Shown: one piece after another, positions 8,437 to 17,389 of the stretch
Layout: each line of letters begins with the position of its first letter
Position numbering within the stretch: position 1 is the first letter of the stretch
Source of the DNA: Bacteroidaceae bacterium
GTDB taxonomy: Bacteria; Bacteroidota; Bacteroidia; Bacteroidales; Bacteroidaceae
NCBI GenBank assembly: GCA_017642425.1
Contig: JAGCPB010000084.1
Coordinates: 1 to 64,000 of the forward strand
Length of the DNA stretch: 64,000 bases
Direction: 5' to 3'
The notes under the pieces: model-generated
Told to the model about the DNA's origin: nothing
Databases searched by the model: none
What the model saw: the letters and a program-made list of their open reading frames with translations, nothing else
Position numbers and translations under genes: made by a program

Positions 8437-9759
8437 TCATTTTTTTGAGGTGTCTGCAAGCGGTTCGGTATAGAACCTTATGATACGCTCAAGCGAGCGG
8501 CGGCATACCGGACAGAATTCCGGATAGGTATTGGTATGCATACGGCAGTCAAACGATCCGCGCCATACCCCCTTGGACATGTAACCTCCACCCTCATACA
8601 GGCCCACCGGCGGAAGTTTCTCTACAGCCTTACGCTGTTTATCAGTCATGGGAGAACGTGGGTCATTTACCGGGACGGGTGTAGGCTGCTCAACTTTGGC
8701 GGGAATCATATCCTTCCACTTGCTGTCAAAATCAACCTGTGTAGTCAGGTTTGGCTCCCAAGGCTCTGTTTCGGAGTTATAGAACTGTTCATACTGGTCA
8801 TCGTAATAATACTCATCGGCCAATCCTCCAAAACTGTGTCCGAACTCATGTACCACAACCGGGGCAAACTGGGCATGGTGGGCTGTAGTCAGCGTATAAG
8901 AGTTGTATATGCCGCCTCCGCCATAAACATCTGTGTTGGCCAGAATGATAATGTGCTCATAAGGGACACCGGCCAGCCTGTCATGCAACTGTCTCAACCT
9001 CAGTGTGGTCAGATAGCGGTCCGAATAGAATGTACTGAAATGGGAACTCAGTGCCGTCTCTGTCCAAAGCCCGTTCTTGGGATCACTTACCACACCGTCT
9101 TTTGATGCCAGTTCCACAGCCAGGATATTAAACCTCTCCTGCATGGTCTTGAATGGCTCATGAGACAGCAGACTGTTCACGGCAATGCCGGCATCCTTAT
9201 AGAAAAGCTCCATTTCATCGGCAGTATAGCCCTCCGGTACTATGACCACGTCAATGCAATCCTCCGGGCTGCCTCCCTGATGCAGGTACTTCCACTTGGG
9301 CGGATTCTGCCCTATACGGCGTATCAGAATATCCTCCGGATCTACTGTATGCCGCATGGTTGCCACAACCTTGTTATAGTTGTCGGTAAGTTTGACCTCA
9401 ACAACCACTTTATCAGTTGGCATAGGCAGCAGGAACACGTTCTCAAAACTGCGGTCCACCTGGGTGGCCTCTTCTGTGTTCTGCCACTCCTGGAACAGGG
9501 TACTGAAGGAATTGCGGAACAGTGTATCACCCGTGGCTGCATCGGTCATGGTAATCTGACCGTTTCCTGCCAGATACAGGTCCTTCAGGTTTACCCGACG
9601 ACCCACCCATCCGTCAATCACGTTCAGGTCATCCAGATATATCCGCGACTCCTTGCTGTTGCCGGAGAAGGTGTAGTTCACCCGCAGGGTCTTATCCTGG
9701 GAATTTAAAGGGGCTGAAATAATCAGCAATAACACATATATAAATAACTTGTTTTTCAT
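8437..9759 (-). CDS. secreted M64-family metallopeptidase
   Basis: This 440-residue protein has an N-terminal signal sequence (KLFIYVLLLIISAPLNS) and so is exported. Residues 20-150 look like the M64 N-terminal beta domain, and the rest is the catalytic domain. The zinc site is HEFGHSFGGLADEYYY with H304, E305 and H308. The family includes the Clostridium IgA protease, but most Bacteroidota members have unknown substrates. A late Cys pair (FCPVC) is near the C-terminus. It starts 73 bases after the rnr stop on the same strand, with the structured repeat of 9785-9852 in between, and has no clear promoter, so it may be cotranscribed with rnr. Confidence 0.88.
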   Translation of the reverse strand: MKNKLFIYVLLLIISAPLNSQDKTLRVNYTFSGNSKESRIYLDDLNVIDGWVGRRVNLKDLYLAGNGQITMTDAATGDTLFRNSFSTLFQEWQNTEEATQVDRSFENVFLLPMPTDKVVVEVKLTDNYNKVVATMRHTVDPEDILIRRIGQNPPKWKYLHQGGSPEDCIDVVIVPEGYTADEMELFYKDAGIAVNSLLSHEPFKTMQERFNILAVELASKDGVVSDPKNGLWTETALSSHFSTFYSDRYLTTLRLRQLHDRLAGVPYEHIIILANTDVYGGGGIYNSYTLTTAHHAQFAPVVVHEFGHSFGGLADEYYYDDQYEQFYNSETEPWEPNLTTQVDFDSKWKDMIPAKVEQPTPVPVNDPRSPMTDKQRKAVEKLPPVGLYEGGGYMSKGVWRGSFDCRMHTNTYPEFCPVCRRSLERIIRFYTEPLADTSKK

Positions 9760-9784
9760 TTAACTCTTATGTCACTTCGTGCCA

Positions 9785-9852
9785 TGATTTTTGTCGCGAC
9801 TCGGTAGAATTCAAGCGAGCTTGATCCTACTCTCACTGCTCCAAAAATTCAG
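9785..9852 (-). repeat. structured intercistronic repeat, copy 1 (rnr/M64)
   Basis: Read on the minus strand this roughly 67-base element matches 24143-24213 closely. Both contain TTTTGGAGCAG near the 5' side, the core AAGCTCGCTT, and CCGAGTCGCGACAAAA at the 3' side. The core can fold as UCAAG-CUCG-CUUGA here and CUAAG-CUCG-CUUAG in copy 2. An outer pairing UUUUUG/CAAAAA here corresponds to CUUUUG/CAAAAG there. Both stems therefore show compensatory changes. The 5' edge overlaps the last codons and stop of rnr. Function is unknown. Confidence 0.75.
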
Positions 9853-12013
9853 TCGAAACCAATTCATAATCCATCTGTTTCTTTTCAAGGTTGCAGCGTA
9901 CCACTTTGACTTTAACGTGGTCACCCAGACGGTAACGCTTGCGGGTGCGCTGACCGATGATGCAGTAGTTTTTCTCATCAAACTCAAAGTAATCACCGCC
10001 AAGTGAGCGGATACCTATCATGCCCTCGCACTTGTTTTCTACGATTTCAGCGTAGATTCCCCACTCCGTCACGCCACTGATGACGGCATCGAACACCTGA
10101 CCCATGCGGTCTGCCATGTATTCCACCTGCTTGTACTTGATGCTGGCGCGTTCGGCCTGCTCGGCAAGCTGTTCCTGTCCGGAGCAGTGCTCACAATACT
10201 CCTCATACTTGGGCTGACTCACACTGCGGCCTCCGCCCATGTAACGGGTAAGCAGGCGGTGCACCATCAGGTCCGGGTAACGGCGTATAGGTGATGTAAA
10301 GTGAGTGTAGTACTTGAACGCCAGGCCGTAGTGACCTATGTTCTCCGTGGTATAGCAGGCTTTCTGCATGGAACGGATTGAAATGGTCTCTATGAGTTCC
10401 TGCTCTTTCTTGCCTTTTACATCGGCAAGCATCCTATTCATGGACTTGGCCATCTCCGTGGGGTCTCCCGTGGCCTTGAGCTTGTAACCGAACTTGGCCA
10501 CAAAGTTCTGCAGGTTTTCCATACGCTCGGGATCGGGTTCGTCATGTACGCGATACACAAATGTCTTGGGATTACCTCCCTTGACTGCGCCGATGGATTC
10601 GGCCACAATACGGTTGGCCAGCAGCATGAACTCCTCAACCAGTTTGTTGGCATCCTTGGATTCCTTGAAATATACGCTTACAGGATGACCCTTCTCATCA
10701 ATGTCAAACCTTACCTCCACGCGGTCAAAACTGAGTGCACCATCTACAAAACGCTTTTCACGCAGTATCTTGGCCAGACCGTCAAGAGTCATTATCTCTG
10801 TCTTGAACTCATCGCCGGGAAGCGGTTCCTTGCCGCCCTGCTGCTCACGTTCTATTATGGCCTGCACCTCTTCATAGGTGAAACGGCGGTTACTGCGTAT
10901 TACTGTCCGGGCAATTCGGGAACGCTTGACGACGCCGTTGTCCGTCATCTCCATTATTACGGAATAGGTAAGCTTGTCCTCATCCTGACGCAGTGAACAG
11001 AGGTTGTTGCAGAGTTTCTCCGGCAGCATGGGAATGGTACGGTCCACAAGATAGACCGATGTAGCACGCTTGTAAGCCTCTTTGTCTATTATACTGCCTT
11101 CCTGTACATAATAGCTCACATCGGCAATATGGACACCTACCTCCCATAAGCCCCTCTTTATGGGACGGATGGAGAGTGCATCGTCAAAGTCCTTGGCATC
11201 ATGCGGGTCTATGGTGAATGTTACAACATTGCGGAAATCCTCACGGCCGGCCAGTGCGGCATCAGTAATCTCCGATGAAATCTGCTCGGCTGCCTGCTCT
11301 ACGTTTTCGGGATAGCTGTACGGAAGTCCGTATTCAGCCAAAATAGCGTGCATCTCGGTGTTGTTCTCACCGGCTGCACCAAGGATGTCTATTACCTTAC
11401 CCACCGGGTTGCGGTCATGGGTATCGGGCCACTCTACCACCTTTACAACGGCTTTCTCACCGTCACGACCCTTCTTGAGGTTGGCTAATGGTATGAAAAT
11501 ATCACGGTCTGATTTATCGGGAGTGACCAGATAGGCAAACTTGCCCTTTACCTGCAGGGTTCCTACAAACGTGTCCTTGGCGCGCTTGAGAATCTCTGTA
11601 ACCTCACCTTCAAGTCCCGAATGAGGCTTACGGGCAAACAGCACTACGCGTACACGGTCTCCGTTGACCGCTCCGGCCGAATTGCGTTCAGCTACCAGAA
11701 CAGGATCGCTGCCGTCATCGGGAACCAGGAAATTCCGGCCTCCTACACGGCGTTGGAGCACGCCCTCTACGTACTTGCTTTTCTGCATAAGCTGGAACTG
11801 GCCGTCCTTCTCCTTGAGGAAACCGTCCTCAACAAGGTCAAGTACTATGTCCAGGCACATGCTACGCATGGGATGAGTCTTTAGTTTAAGCTCATCATAC
11901 AGCCTTTTTACACTGATACTGTTGTCCTGATTGTCGCGGAACCAGTCCGTTACAAGGTCCGTCATTGTCCTGCGGTTAAGACGGACACCTCCTTTGTATG
12001 ATCTTCCTCCCAT
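9833..12013 (-). CDS. rnr: ribonuclease R
   Basis: This 3'-5' exoribonuclease degrades structured RNA. The product of 726 residues has an N-terminal winged-helix-like region (LYDELKLKTHPMRSMCLD) and cold-shock domains. The RNB catalytic domain contains DPHDAKDFDDALS (metal-binding aspartates) and HYGLAFKYYTHFTSPIRRYPDL split by a short linker. A C-terminal S1 domain begins near VFDAVISGVTEWG. A longer frame to 12079 exists, but the ATG at 12013 lies 23 bases after a TATCTTCG box and begins MGGRSYKGG, so it is preferred. The basic C-terminal tail common in enterobacterial RNase R is absent. Confidence 0.94.
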   Translation of the reverse strand: MGGRSYKGGVRLNRRTMTDLVTDWFRDNQDNSISVKRLYDELKLKTHPMRSMCLDIVLDLVEDGFLKEKDGQFQLMQKSKYVEGVLQRRVGGRNFLVPDDGSDPVLVAERNSAGAVNGDRVRVVLFARKPHSGLEGEVTEILKRAKDTFVGTLQVKGKFAYLVTPDKSDRDIFIPLANLKKGRDGEKAVVKVVEWPDTHDRNPVGKVIDILGAAGENNTEMHAILAEYGLPYSYPENVEQAAEQISSEITDAALAGREDFRNVVTFTIDPHDAKDFDDALSIRPIKRGLWEVGVHIADVSYYVQEGSIIDKEAYKRATSVYLVDRTIPMLPEKLCNNLCSLRQDEDKLTYSVIMEMTDNGVVKRSRIARTVIRSNRRFTYEEVQAIIEREQQGGKEPLPGDEFKTEIMTLDGLAKILREKRFVDGALSFDRVEVRFDIDEKGHPVSVYFKESKDANKLVEEFMLLANRIVAESIGAVKGGNPKTFVYRVHDEPDPERMENLQNFVAKFGYKLKATGDPTEMAKSMNRMLADVKGKKEQELIETISIRSMQKACYTTENIGHYGLAFKYYTHFTSPIRRYPDLMVHRLLTRYMGGGRSVSQPKYEEYCEHCSGQEQLAEQAERASIKYKQVEYMADRMGQVFDAVISGVTEWGIYAEIVENKCEGMIGIRSLGGDYFEFDEKNYCIIGQRTRKRYRLGDHVKVKVVRCNLEKKQMDYELVSTEFLEQ

Positions 12014-12035
12014 AGTGGTAATGTTTATCCTGTCA

Positions 12036-12043
12036 CGAAGATA
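12036..12043 (-). promoter_or_regulatory. rnr -7 box
   Basis: TATCTTCG on the minus strand is one mismatch from TAnnTTTG and sits 22 bases before the chosen rnr ATG. Confidence 0.45.
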
Positions 12044-12066
12044 CAAAAACAAAACGGAAACACAAA

Positions 12067-12107
12067 AAGAGGGGCACAAAAGGGACCGTCCCTTTTGTGC
12101 CCCTCTT
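12067..12107 (-). terminator. 19-bp hairpin terminator of the ABC-gntR operon
   Basis: The arms at 12067-12085 and 12089-12107 are perfect reverse complements with a 3-base loop. On the minus strand the stem is followed by a T-run, as in an intrinsic terminator, 18 bases after the gntR stop. The stem contains ACAAAAGGG beside a small GGGAC/GTCCC palindrome, an arrangement shared with the inverted repeat at 14311-14421. Confidence 0.8.
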
Positions 12108-12124
12108 GAGGAGAGAAGATTGTG

Positions 12125-12466
12125 TTATGGTTTCAGGTAGTCCTCGGCCTTGAGTTCCAGCAGACGCATCTTGCGCAGTATCTGCGGGAGCTCGTTCTCA
12201 AGGAAATCCGTACGCATCTTATCAAGCGCTATGGCACGTGCGCCCTCGCTTACAAAGTAACCTATGCCGCGCTGGTTGTAGATGATGCCGTCCATGGTCA
12301 GTTTCTCATAACTGCGCATGGCAGTGTTGGGGTTCACTCCAAGTTCTCCGCCCAGTTCACGCACTGACAGAATCCTGTCGCCCTCCTTAAGCTCGCCGCT
12401 CAGAATCTTTTCATTGATTCCATCGGCTATCTGGAGATATATCGGTTTGTTTTGGTTGAATTCCAT
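12125..12466 (-). CDS. GntR-family (YtrA-like) transcriptional regulator
   Basis: The 113-residue protein has a GntR winged helix-turn-helix in residues 8-75. It contains PIYLQIADGINEKILSGELKEG, the recognition region VRELGGELGVNPNTAMRSYE, and the wing GIGYFV. The short helical tail has no metabolite-binding domain, which is the pattern of the YtrA subfamily. These usually repress the ABC transporter operon that carries them. It is the last gene of an operon with the permease and ATPase at 12480-14189, matching that arrangement. Confidence 0.9.
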   Translation of the reverse strand: MEFNQNKPIYLQIADGINEKILSGELKEGDRILSVRELGGELGVNPNTAMRSYEKLTMDGIIYNQRGIGYFVSEGARAIALDKMRTDFLENELPQILRKMRLLELKAEDYLKP

Positions 12467-12479
12467 ATGGCAGTCCTTT

Positions 12480-13349
12480 TTAATGTTTGATCTTTCTTAC
12501 TCTGAAATAGATGGCGATTGCAAGTCCGATATTGACAATTGTATCAGAAATGAAATCGGCCAGTCCTGCATGTCTGATAACCCATGAAATGAACGGGAAT
12601 GATTCAAATAATTCTTCGGGAGTCATATTGTTTTCCATAGCCTCCTTGAATCTCTCAACGGCTCCGTGCATGACAATAGGAGATACAATCATGCTCAGCG
12701 CTATGGAGAAAAGAATCAGGCATCCCACTGTCTTGGCTGGTTTGGATGACTTGAAAATCAGAGCGCCCAGAAGAAATACCAGGAATCCCTGAGCCAGATC
12801 ATCCACATACATCCAAGGAGAGGAGAGGCTTGAGTAGTCGGGAATATAATTCTGTGTTTCACTGCTTATTCTCTGGAATGCGTCAAGCAGTAACTCCCTA
12901 CTGTTGTTTATTGCAACGATGACAGAGTCACCGCACCTGTTGTCAATCAGACAAATTATCTGATCCAGAGACATATAGACTGCAAAGAACACCAATGGAA
13001 GAATAACACAGCAGACAAGTATCATTGAAATGGCTTTCTCCAGTGAAGAGGCAGGAATCATCAGGAATGAAGAACCCTCTTTCTTGTCGGTGATGAAACC
13101 GTATATCTTGGCTGGAGCGGAAAGAGTCAGCACAAAAAAGGTTATAGCCATCATCGAAAATCTTCCGGCCACACCCAGACTATACCAGCCGTTACCGACA
13201 ATCATTGTAAAGAATCCGGCCAACAGATAGCCTGTAACGCTGATTGTTGCCATTACGAGCAGTGAGATACCATATCTTGAAATTGCATTTTTGATATCAG
13301 TCAAAAGATAACGACCAAAACGGTTCAAATTCAAAACATCATTATTCAT
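12480..13349 (-). CDS. ABC transporter membrane subunit (predicted)
   Basis: This 289-residue protein has about six hydrophobic segments: near residues 27-48, 64-84, 108-130, 185-202, 212-232 and 262-280. It lies between the ATPase and GntR genes, 12 bases after the former, so it is most likely the transporter's membrane subunit. No family-specific motif was recognised. Substrate is unknown; comparable GntR-linked transporters often respond to cell-envelope stress or antimicrobial peptides, which is only an analogy. Confidence 0.7.
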   Translation of the reverse strand: MNNDVLNLNRFGRYLLTDIKNAISRYGISLLVMATISVTGYLLAGFFTMIVGNGWYSLGVAGRFSMMAITFFVLTLSAPAKIYGFITDKKEGSSFLMIPASSLEKAISMILVCCVILPLVFFAVYMSLDQIICLIDNRCGDSVIVAINNSRELLLDAFQRISSETQNYIPDYSSLSSPWMYVDDLAQGFLVFLLGALIFKSSKPAKTVGCLILFSIALSMIVSPIVMHGAVERFKEAMENNMTPEELFESFPFISWVIRHAGLADFISDTIVNIGLAIAIYFRVRKIKH

Positions 13350-13361
13350 AGCCGTGACTTT

Positions 13362-14189
13362 TTACTTGTTGAACATTTCCTTTATTTCACTCTTATGAAG
13401 CAGAACTGCGTTGAAGAGAGCCTCTATATTGACCTTGCTCTCAGCACCTGTCTTGTTGACTGAAACCTGGATGTTTCCGCCGGGAACCATCTCCTGGTAA
13501 AGTGCCGTAGGATCTACGTCCGATGAGTAGTCAAAGTAGAGTTTTTGAGCGATTTCATCGAGTGATGCATTGAGCAGTACGTCCCTGTGGTCCAAAATGA
13601 TGATAGGATCGATGATGGCCTCAAGGTCACGGGCCTGATGGGTCGAGATGATCAGTGTGGAATCATCGGACGTATATTTTGAAACAGCCTTGCGGAACTG
13701 AGCCTTGGACGGGATATCAAGTCCGTTGGTAGGTTCATCCATTAAGAGGTACTTGGTGTTGCATGCAAGCGCAAAACTGATGAACGTCTTTTTGAGCTGA
13801 CCGTATGACATCTGGTCCATGCGCTGGTCCTCTTCATTGTCAAACACCTTCATGATCTCAGAGAACTTTTGGATACTGAAATTGGTCCAGTACTGTCCAT
13901 GGTCATGTGCAAAATCTATTGCTTTCCGGCGGGGTGCGGGAACCTCATCGGGAAGATAGTAGACATTGGAGAGGAATGACGGCTCGCGGTGATAAGGTAT
14001 CTTACCGTCCACATCCAGATTTCCGTCCTCAACCTTCTTAAGGCCGGCAAGCAAGGTCAACAGAGTTGTCTTACCCACTCCGTTCTCTCCCAGAAGACCA
14101 TAGATGCGGCCCTCCTGGAGTTCCATCGAAATGTCTTTCAGTACGACATGATCGCCGTAGCTGAATCCTAATTTCTTAATCGTAATCAT
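13362..14189 (-). CDS. ABC transporter ATP-binding protein
   Basis: The 275-residue ATPase has Walker A GENGVGKTT (residues 34-42) and a degenerate signature MSYGQLKK. Walker B is YLLMDEPTNGLD, and the switch histidine is in IISTHQARDLE. The ABC domain takes up about the first 215 residues. The remaining roughly 60 residues are a tail of unclear role. It heads an ATPase-permease-GntR operon with a well-formed promoter at 14261-14290. Confidence 0.93.
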   Translation of the reverse strand: MITIKKLGFSYGDHVVLKDISMELQEGRIYGLLGENGVGKTTLLTLLAGLKKVEDGNLDVDGKIPYHREPSFLSNVYYLPDEVPAPRRKAIDFAHDHGQYWTNFSIQKFSEIMKVFDNEEDQRMDQMSYGQLKKTFISFALACNTKYLLMDEPTNGLDIPSKAQFRKAVSKYTSDDSTLIISTHQARDLEAIIDPIIILDHRDVLLNASLDEIAQKLYFDYSSDVDPTALYQEMVPGGNIQVSVNKTGAESKVNIEALFNAVLLHKSEIKEMFNK

Positions 14190-14260
14190 ATGCGTAAATA
14201 TAAAATGGTTATTTCATTTGTTGTCTTTGTTTATCGGTGTATTACTTCACTAAGACACTG

Positions 14261-14290
14261 CAAAGATACGGCGTGTTTTTTTATGTGCAA
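14261..14290 (-). promoter_or_regulatory. promoter of the ABC transporter operon
   Basis: On the minus strand a TTG (14288-14290) is followed after 19 bases by TATCTTTG (14261-14268), a full match to the Bacteroidota -33/-7 pattern. The leader to the ATG at 14189 is about 65 bases. Confidence 0.75.
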
Positions 14291-14310
14291 TAGTATTAAC
14301 ACACTTTAAC

Positions 14311-14421
14311 AATAGTGCAATTGGGGTCAGGCCCCTTTTGTATCATTTTTCTAAAAAAAAGGTCCGGAATCACATCCAGACCTAAATGATACAAAAGGGG
14401 CCTGACCCCAATTGCACTATT
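14311..14421. repeat. 38-bp perfect inverted repeat around a terminator
   Basis: Arms 14311-14348 and 14384-14421 are exact reverse complements over 38 bp. They contain ATTGGGGTCAGGCCCC and its complement. The 35-base centre holds a separate hairpin with a T8 tract (minus strand). The element ends one base from the CoA-transferase stop. The perfect arms look like a MITE or REP-type insertion; no gene lies inside. Confidence 0.85.
14353..14382 (-). terminator. intrinsic terminator of the CoA-transferase gene
   Basis: On the minus strand GGTCTGGA, a 6-base loop and TCCGGACC form an 8-bp stem with one G-U pair, followed by eight T residues. It lies about 40 bases after the stop at 14423 and is nested within the 38-bp inverted repeat. 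Confidence 0.8.
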
Positions 14422-14422
14422 T

Positions 14423-15904
14423 TCAGAATTCTGCCAGATGCATATCACCCTTTTCGGCCAGTGCCTTGTGCAGGGCAAATGCCTTGTCAAGTGCGTGGCT
14501 GGTCTGACCCTTCTGGGCAATCTTGAGATAATCCCACATGAGCTGCTTATAGTCAGGATGCACGCAGTTCTCGATTATGCACTTGGCGCGCTCGGCAGGT
14601 GACTTGCCGCGAAGGTCGGCTATACCCTGCTCGGTGATGAGAACCTTTACGCTGTGCTCGTTGTGATCCACGTGTGAGCACATGGGAACGATGGCGCTGA
14701 TCTTGCCTCCCTTGGCAACCGACGGGCAGCTGAAGATTGAGATGAATGCGTTGCGGGTGAAATCGGCCGAACCGCCCACGCCGTTCATCATCTTGACGCC
14801 GCTTACGTGGGTTGAGTTAACGTTACCGTAGATATCGGCCTCAAGGGCAGTATTCATGGCGATAAGACCAAGACGACGTGCCACCTCCGGGCTGTTTGAA
14901 ATCTCGGTAGGACGGAGCACCAGCTTGTCCTTGAAGAAATCCATATCGTCATAGATGCTCTGCAGTGTCTCGTTACTAACGCTCAGCGATGAGCTTGAAC
15001 CGAACTTGCAGTGTCCCTCACGCATCAGGTTGATAACTGAATCCTGGATAACCTCAGTGTACATCTGGAATGCGGGAACTGAAGGATCCTCACCCAGAGC
15101 ACCAAGAACAGCATTTGCCACATTACCCACACCGCTCTGCAGGGGCAGGAATGTTGAAGGGATGATGCCGCGCTTAAGGTCGCTGATAAGGAACTGGGCC
15201 ACATTGTGACCTATCTGGAGGGTAGTCTCATCAGGGGCGGTAAAACCACGTGCCTCATCGGGGATATTAACCTCGACAACGCCTATTATCTTGGCGGGAT
15301 CAACCTGGATGTAATCCTTTCCGATGTGGTCACTGGGCTGATAAACGGGAATCTCGCGGCGGTAAGGGGGATCGGCAGGCTCATAAAGGTCATGCAGACC
15401 CTTGGCGCAACGGGCGTGTGCGGCATTGAGTTCAATGATGATCTTCTCAGCCATACGTGCCACGGTAGGAGCGATACCGACACCGGCAGTTACCCAGATC
15501 TTACCGTCTTCTGTAACATCAAAAGCCTCGATGATACCTACGTTTATCTTACCGTAGAACCCGTAACGGAGTTCTTGTGCCATCTGGCTCAGGTTGATGT
15601 CATTATATGCAATCTCACCGTTGTTTACGGCAGTGCGGAAATCCTTGTTGGTAGTATAAGGAGCGCGGTAACGGATGGCGTGCTCGCGTGACAGGATACC
15701 GTCACAGGAATCACCGGTAGAAGCACCTGTAAAGATGCTGATCTGAAACTCCTGGCCCTTCTCGTGGAGTTCATGGGCCATCAAACCGATCTCATGGGTG
15801 ACAGCCTTAGGTGTACCTGCAGGGGTAAAACCACTCAAACCAACGTTGTCACCATTCTTGACAAAACGTGCTGCCTCGGCAGCAGTCAATTTCTTAAAAG
15901 CCAT
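14423..15904 (-). CDS. acetyl-CoA hydrolase/transferase family CoA-transferase
   Basis: This 493-residue cytoplasmic enzyme of the Cat1/AarC family is predicted to move CoA between succinyl-CoA and acetate or propionate, which fits succinate- and acetate-producing Bacteroidales. Recognisable parts are GDNVGLSGFTPAGTPKAV at the N-terminus, MYTEVIQDS with the likely catalytic glutamate, GSADFTRNAF, and the C-terminal LITEQGIADLRG. Length is normal. It is a single gene with its own promoter (15951-15981) and terminator (14353-14382). Substrate choice among acetate, propionate and butyrate is not visible. Confidence 0.9.
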   Translation of the reverse strand: MAFKKLTAAEAARFVKNGDNVGLSGFTPAGTPKAVTHEIGLMAHELHEKGQEFQISIFTGASTGDSCDGILSREHAIRYRAPYTTNKDFRTAVNNGEIAYNDINLSQMAQELRYGFYGKINVGIIEAFDVTEDGKIWVTAGVGIAPTVARMAEKIIIELNAAHARCAKGLHDLYEPADPPYRREIPVYQPSDHIGKDYIQVDPAKIIGVVEVNIPDEARGFTAPDETTLQIGHNVAQFLISDLKRGIIPSTFLPLQSGVGNVANAVLGALGEDPSVPAFQMYTEVIQDSVINLMREGHCKFGSSSSLSVSNETLQSIYDDMDFFKDKLVLRPTEISNSPEVARRLGLIAMNTALEADIYGNVNSTHVSGVKMMNGVGGSADFTRNAFISIFSCPSVAKGGKISAIVPMCSHVDHNEHSVKVLITEQGIADLRGKSPAERAKCIIENCVHPDYKQLMWDYLKIAQKGQTSHALDKAFALHKALAEKGDMHLAEF

Positions 15905-15950
15905 TGATATATATGTTTTACTTGTTTGATTCCTTAGGTATAAAACCGCG

Positions 15951-15981
15951 CAAAAGTAAACAATACATTAAATAAAAACAA
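15951..15981 (-). promoter_or_regulatory. promoter of the CoA-transferase gene
   Basis: On the minus strand TTG (15979-15981) is followed after 20 bases by TACTTTTG (15951-15958), a full TAnnTTTG match. The leader is about 40 bases. Confidence 0.75.
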
Positions 15982-16020
15982 GTGCCCGGCCTTGGAATTC
16001 GGCATGTTACGGAAAATGAG

Positions 16021-16028
16021 TATTTTTG
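16021..16028 (+). promoter_or_regulatory. miaB -7 box
   Basis: TATTTTTG matches TAnnTTTG and lies 20 bases before the miaB ATG. Confidence 0.6.
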
Positions 16029-16048
16029 TAGCCTAAAACAAGCAGGAA

Positions 16049-17383
16049 ATGGAAGAGGGGACAAAAAAACTGTTCATAGAAACCTACGGTTGCCAGATGA
16101 ATGTAGCCGACAGTGAGGTCATTGCATCTATTATGCGTATGGCAGGCTACGAGCCCACCGACAGCATTGATCAGGCCGATGCCATATTCCTGAACACCTG
16201 CTCCATCCGCGAGAACGCCGAACAGAAGATATGGAACCGCCTGGAGGCGCTGAACGCCATGAAAAAGAAGAAAAAAGGGCTTTTCATCGGCGTTATGGGC
16301 TGTATGGCCGAGCGTACCAAAGAGGACCTTACGGAGAACCATCACGTTGATGTGGTTTGTGGTCCCGATGCCTACCTTTCGCTTCCCGACCTGATGGCCC
16401 AGGTGGAGGCCGGACACAAGGCGATGGATGTGGAACTCTCCACTACCGAGACCTACCGCGACATCATCCCGGAACGTATCTGCGGAAACCATATAAGCGG
16501 ATTCGTATCCATCATGCGCGGTTGCAACAATTTCTGCCACTACTGCATTGTACCCTATACCCGCGGGCGTGAGCGCAGCCGCGACCCGCAAAGCATACTG
16601 AACGAGGTGCTTGACCTTAAGAAAAAAGGTTACAAAGAGGTAACTCTTCTGGGACAGAACGTAAACTCCTACAGATTTGAAAACGGAGATTCCATCGTTG
16701 GTTTCCCTCAGCTTCTACGTATGGTAGCAGAGGCTGTCCCGGAAATGAGAGTGAGGTTCACCACATCACATCCCAAAGACATGAGTGACGACACTCTGCA
16801 TGTTATTGCAGAGGTTCCCAATATCTGCCGCCACATTCATCTGCCCGTGCAGAGCGGCAGTTCACGTATTCTCAAACTGATGAACCGCAAGTATACCCGT
16901 GAGTGGTATCTGGAGCGTGTGGATGCAATCCGTCGTATCATTCCCGATTGCGGTCTTACAACCGATATGTTTACCGGTTATCACTCTGAAACAGAGGAAG
17001 ATCACCAGGAGAGTCTTTCACTGATGCGTGAATGCCGTTTTGATGCATCGTTCATGTTCCGCTACTCGGAGCGTCCGGGCACATATGCCAGCAAGCATCT
17101 GCCCGACAATGTACCCGAGGAGATTAAGATCCGCCGTCTGAACGAGATGATAGAGTTGCAGAACCAACTCTCACTGGAGCGCAACCGCGATTGCATCGGC
17201 CATGAGTATGAAGTGCTGGCAGAGGGATACTCCAAGCGTTCCCGCGAGCAACTCTACGGCCGCACGGAGCAGAACCGCACCGTAGTGTTTGACAAAGGTA
17301 ACCACCATCCCGGAGATTTCCTTACAGTCCGCATCACCGACGCCACCTCGGCCACCCTATTCGGAACAGAAGTGCAGCACTAA
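16049..17383 (+). CDS. miaB: tRNA-2-methylthio-N6-dimethylallyladenosine synthase
   Basis: MiaB is a radical SAM methylthiotransferase that modifies A37 of tRNAs already carrying dimethylallyl. The 444-residue protein has the N-terminal UPF0004 domain with cysteines in TYGCQMN, NTCSIREN and MGCMAER. The radical SAM CxxxCxxC is in CNNFCHYC, with the PYTRGRERSR segment after it. A C-terminal TRAM domain starts near IGHEYEVLAEG. All cluster cysteines are present. Monocistronic, with a -7 box at 16021. Confidence 0.96.
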   Translation: MEEGTKKLFIETYGCQMNVADSEVIASIMRMAGYEPTDSIDQADAIFLNTCSIRENAEQKIWNRLEALNAMKKKKKGLFIGVMGCMAERTKEDLTENHHVDVVCGPDAYLSLPDLMAQVEAGHKAMDVELSTTETYRDIIPERICGNHISGFVSIMRGCNNFCHYCIVPYTRGRERSRDPQSILNEVLDLKKKGYKEVTLLGQNVNSYRFENGDSIVGFPQLLRMVAEAVPEMRVRFTTSHPKDMSDDTLHVIAEVPNICRHIHLPVQSGSSRILKLMNRKYTREWYLERVDAIRRIIPDCGLTTDMFTGYHSETEEDHQESLSLMRECRFDASFMFRYSERPGTYASKHLPDNVPEEIKIRRLNEMIELQNQLSLERNRDCIGHEYEVLAEGYSKRSREQLYGRTEQNRTVVFDKGNHHPGDFLTVRITDATSATLFGTEVQH

Positions 17384-17389
17384 TTATCA

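Noticed and set aside
8403..8459. Longer gmhA start
   Set aside because: It would overlap the M64 stop and the probable promoter; ATG 8402 gives the standard 192-residue length.
12014..12079. Longer RNase R start
   Set aside because: The extension crosses the TATCTTCG box and has no RNase R homology.
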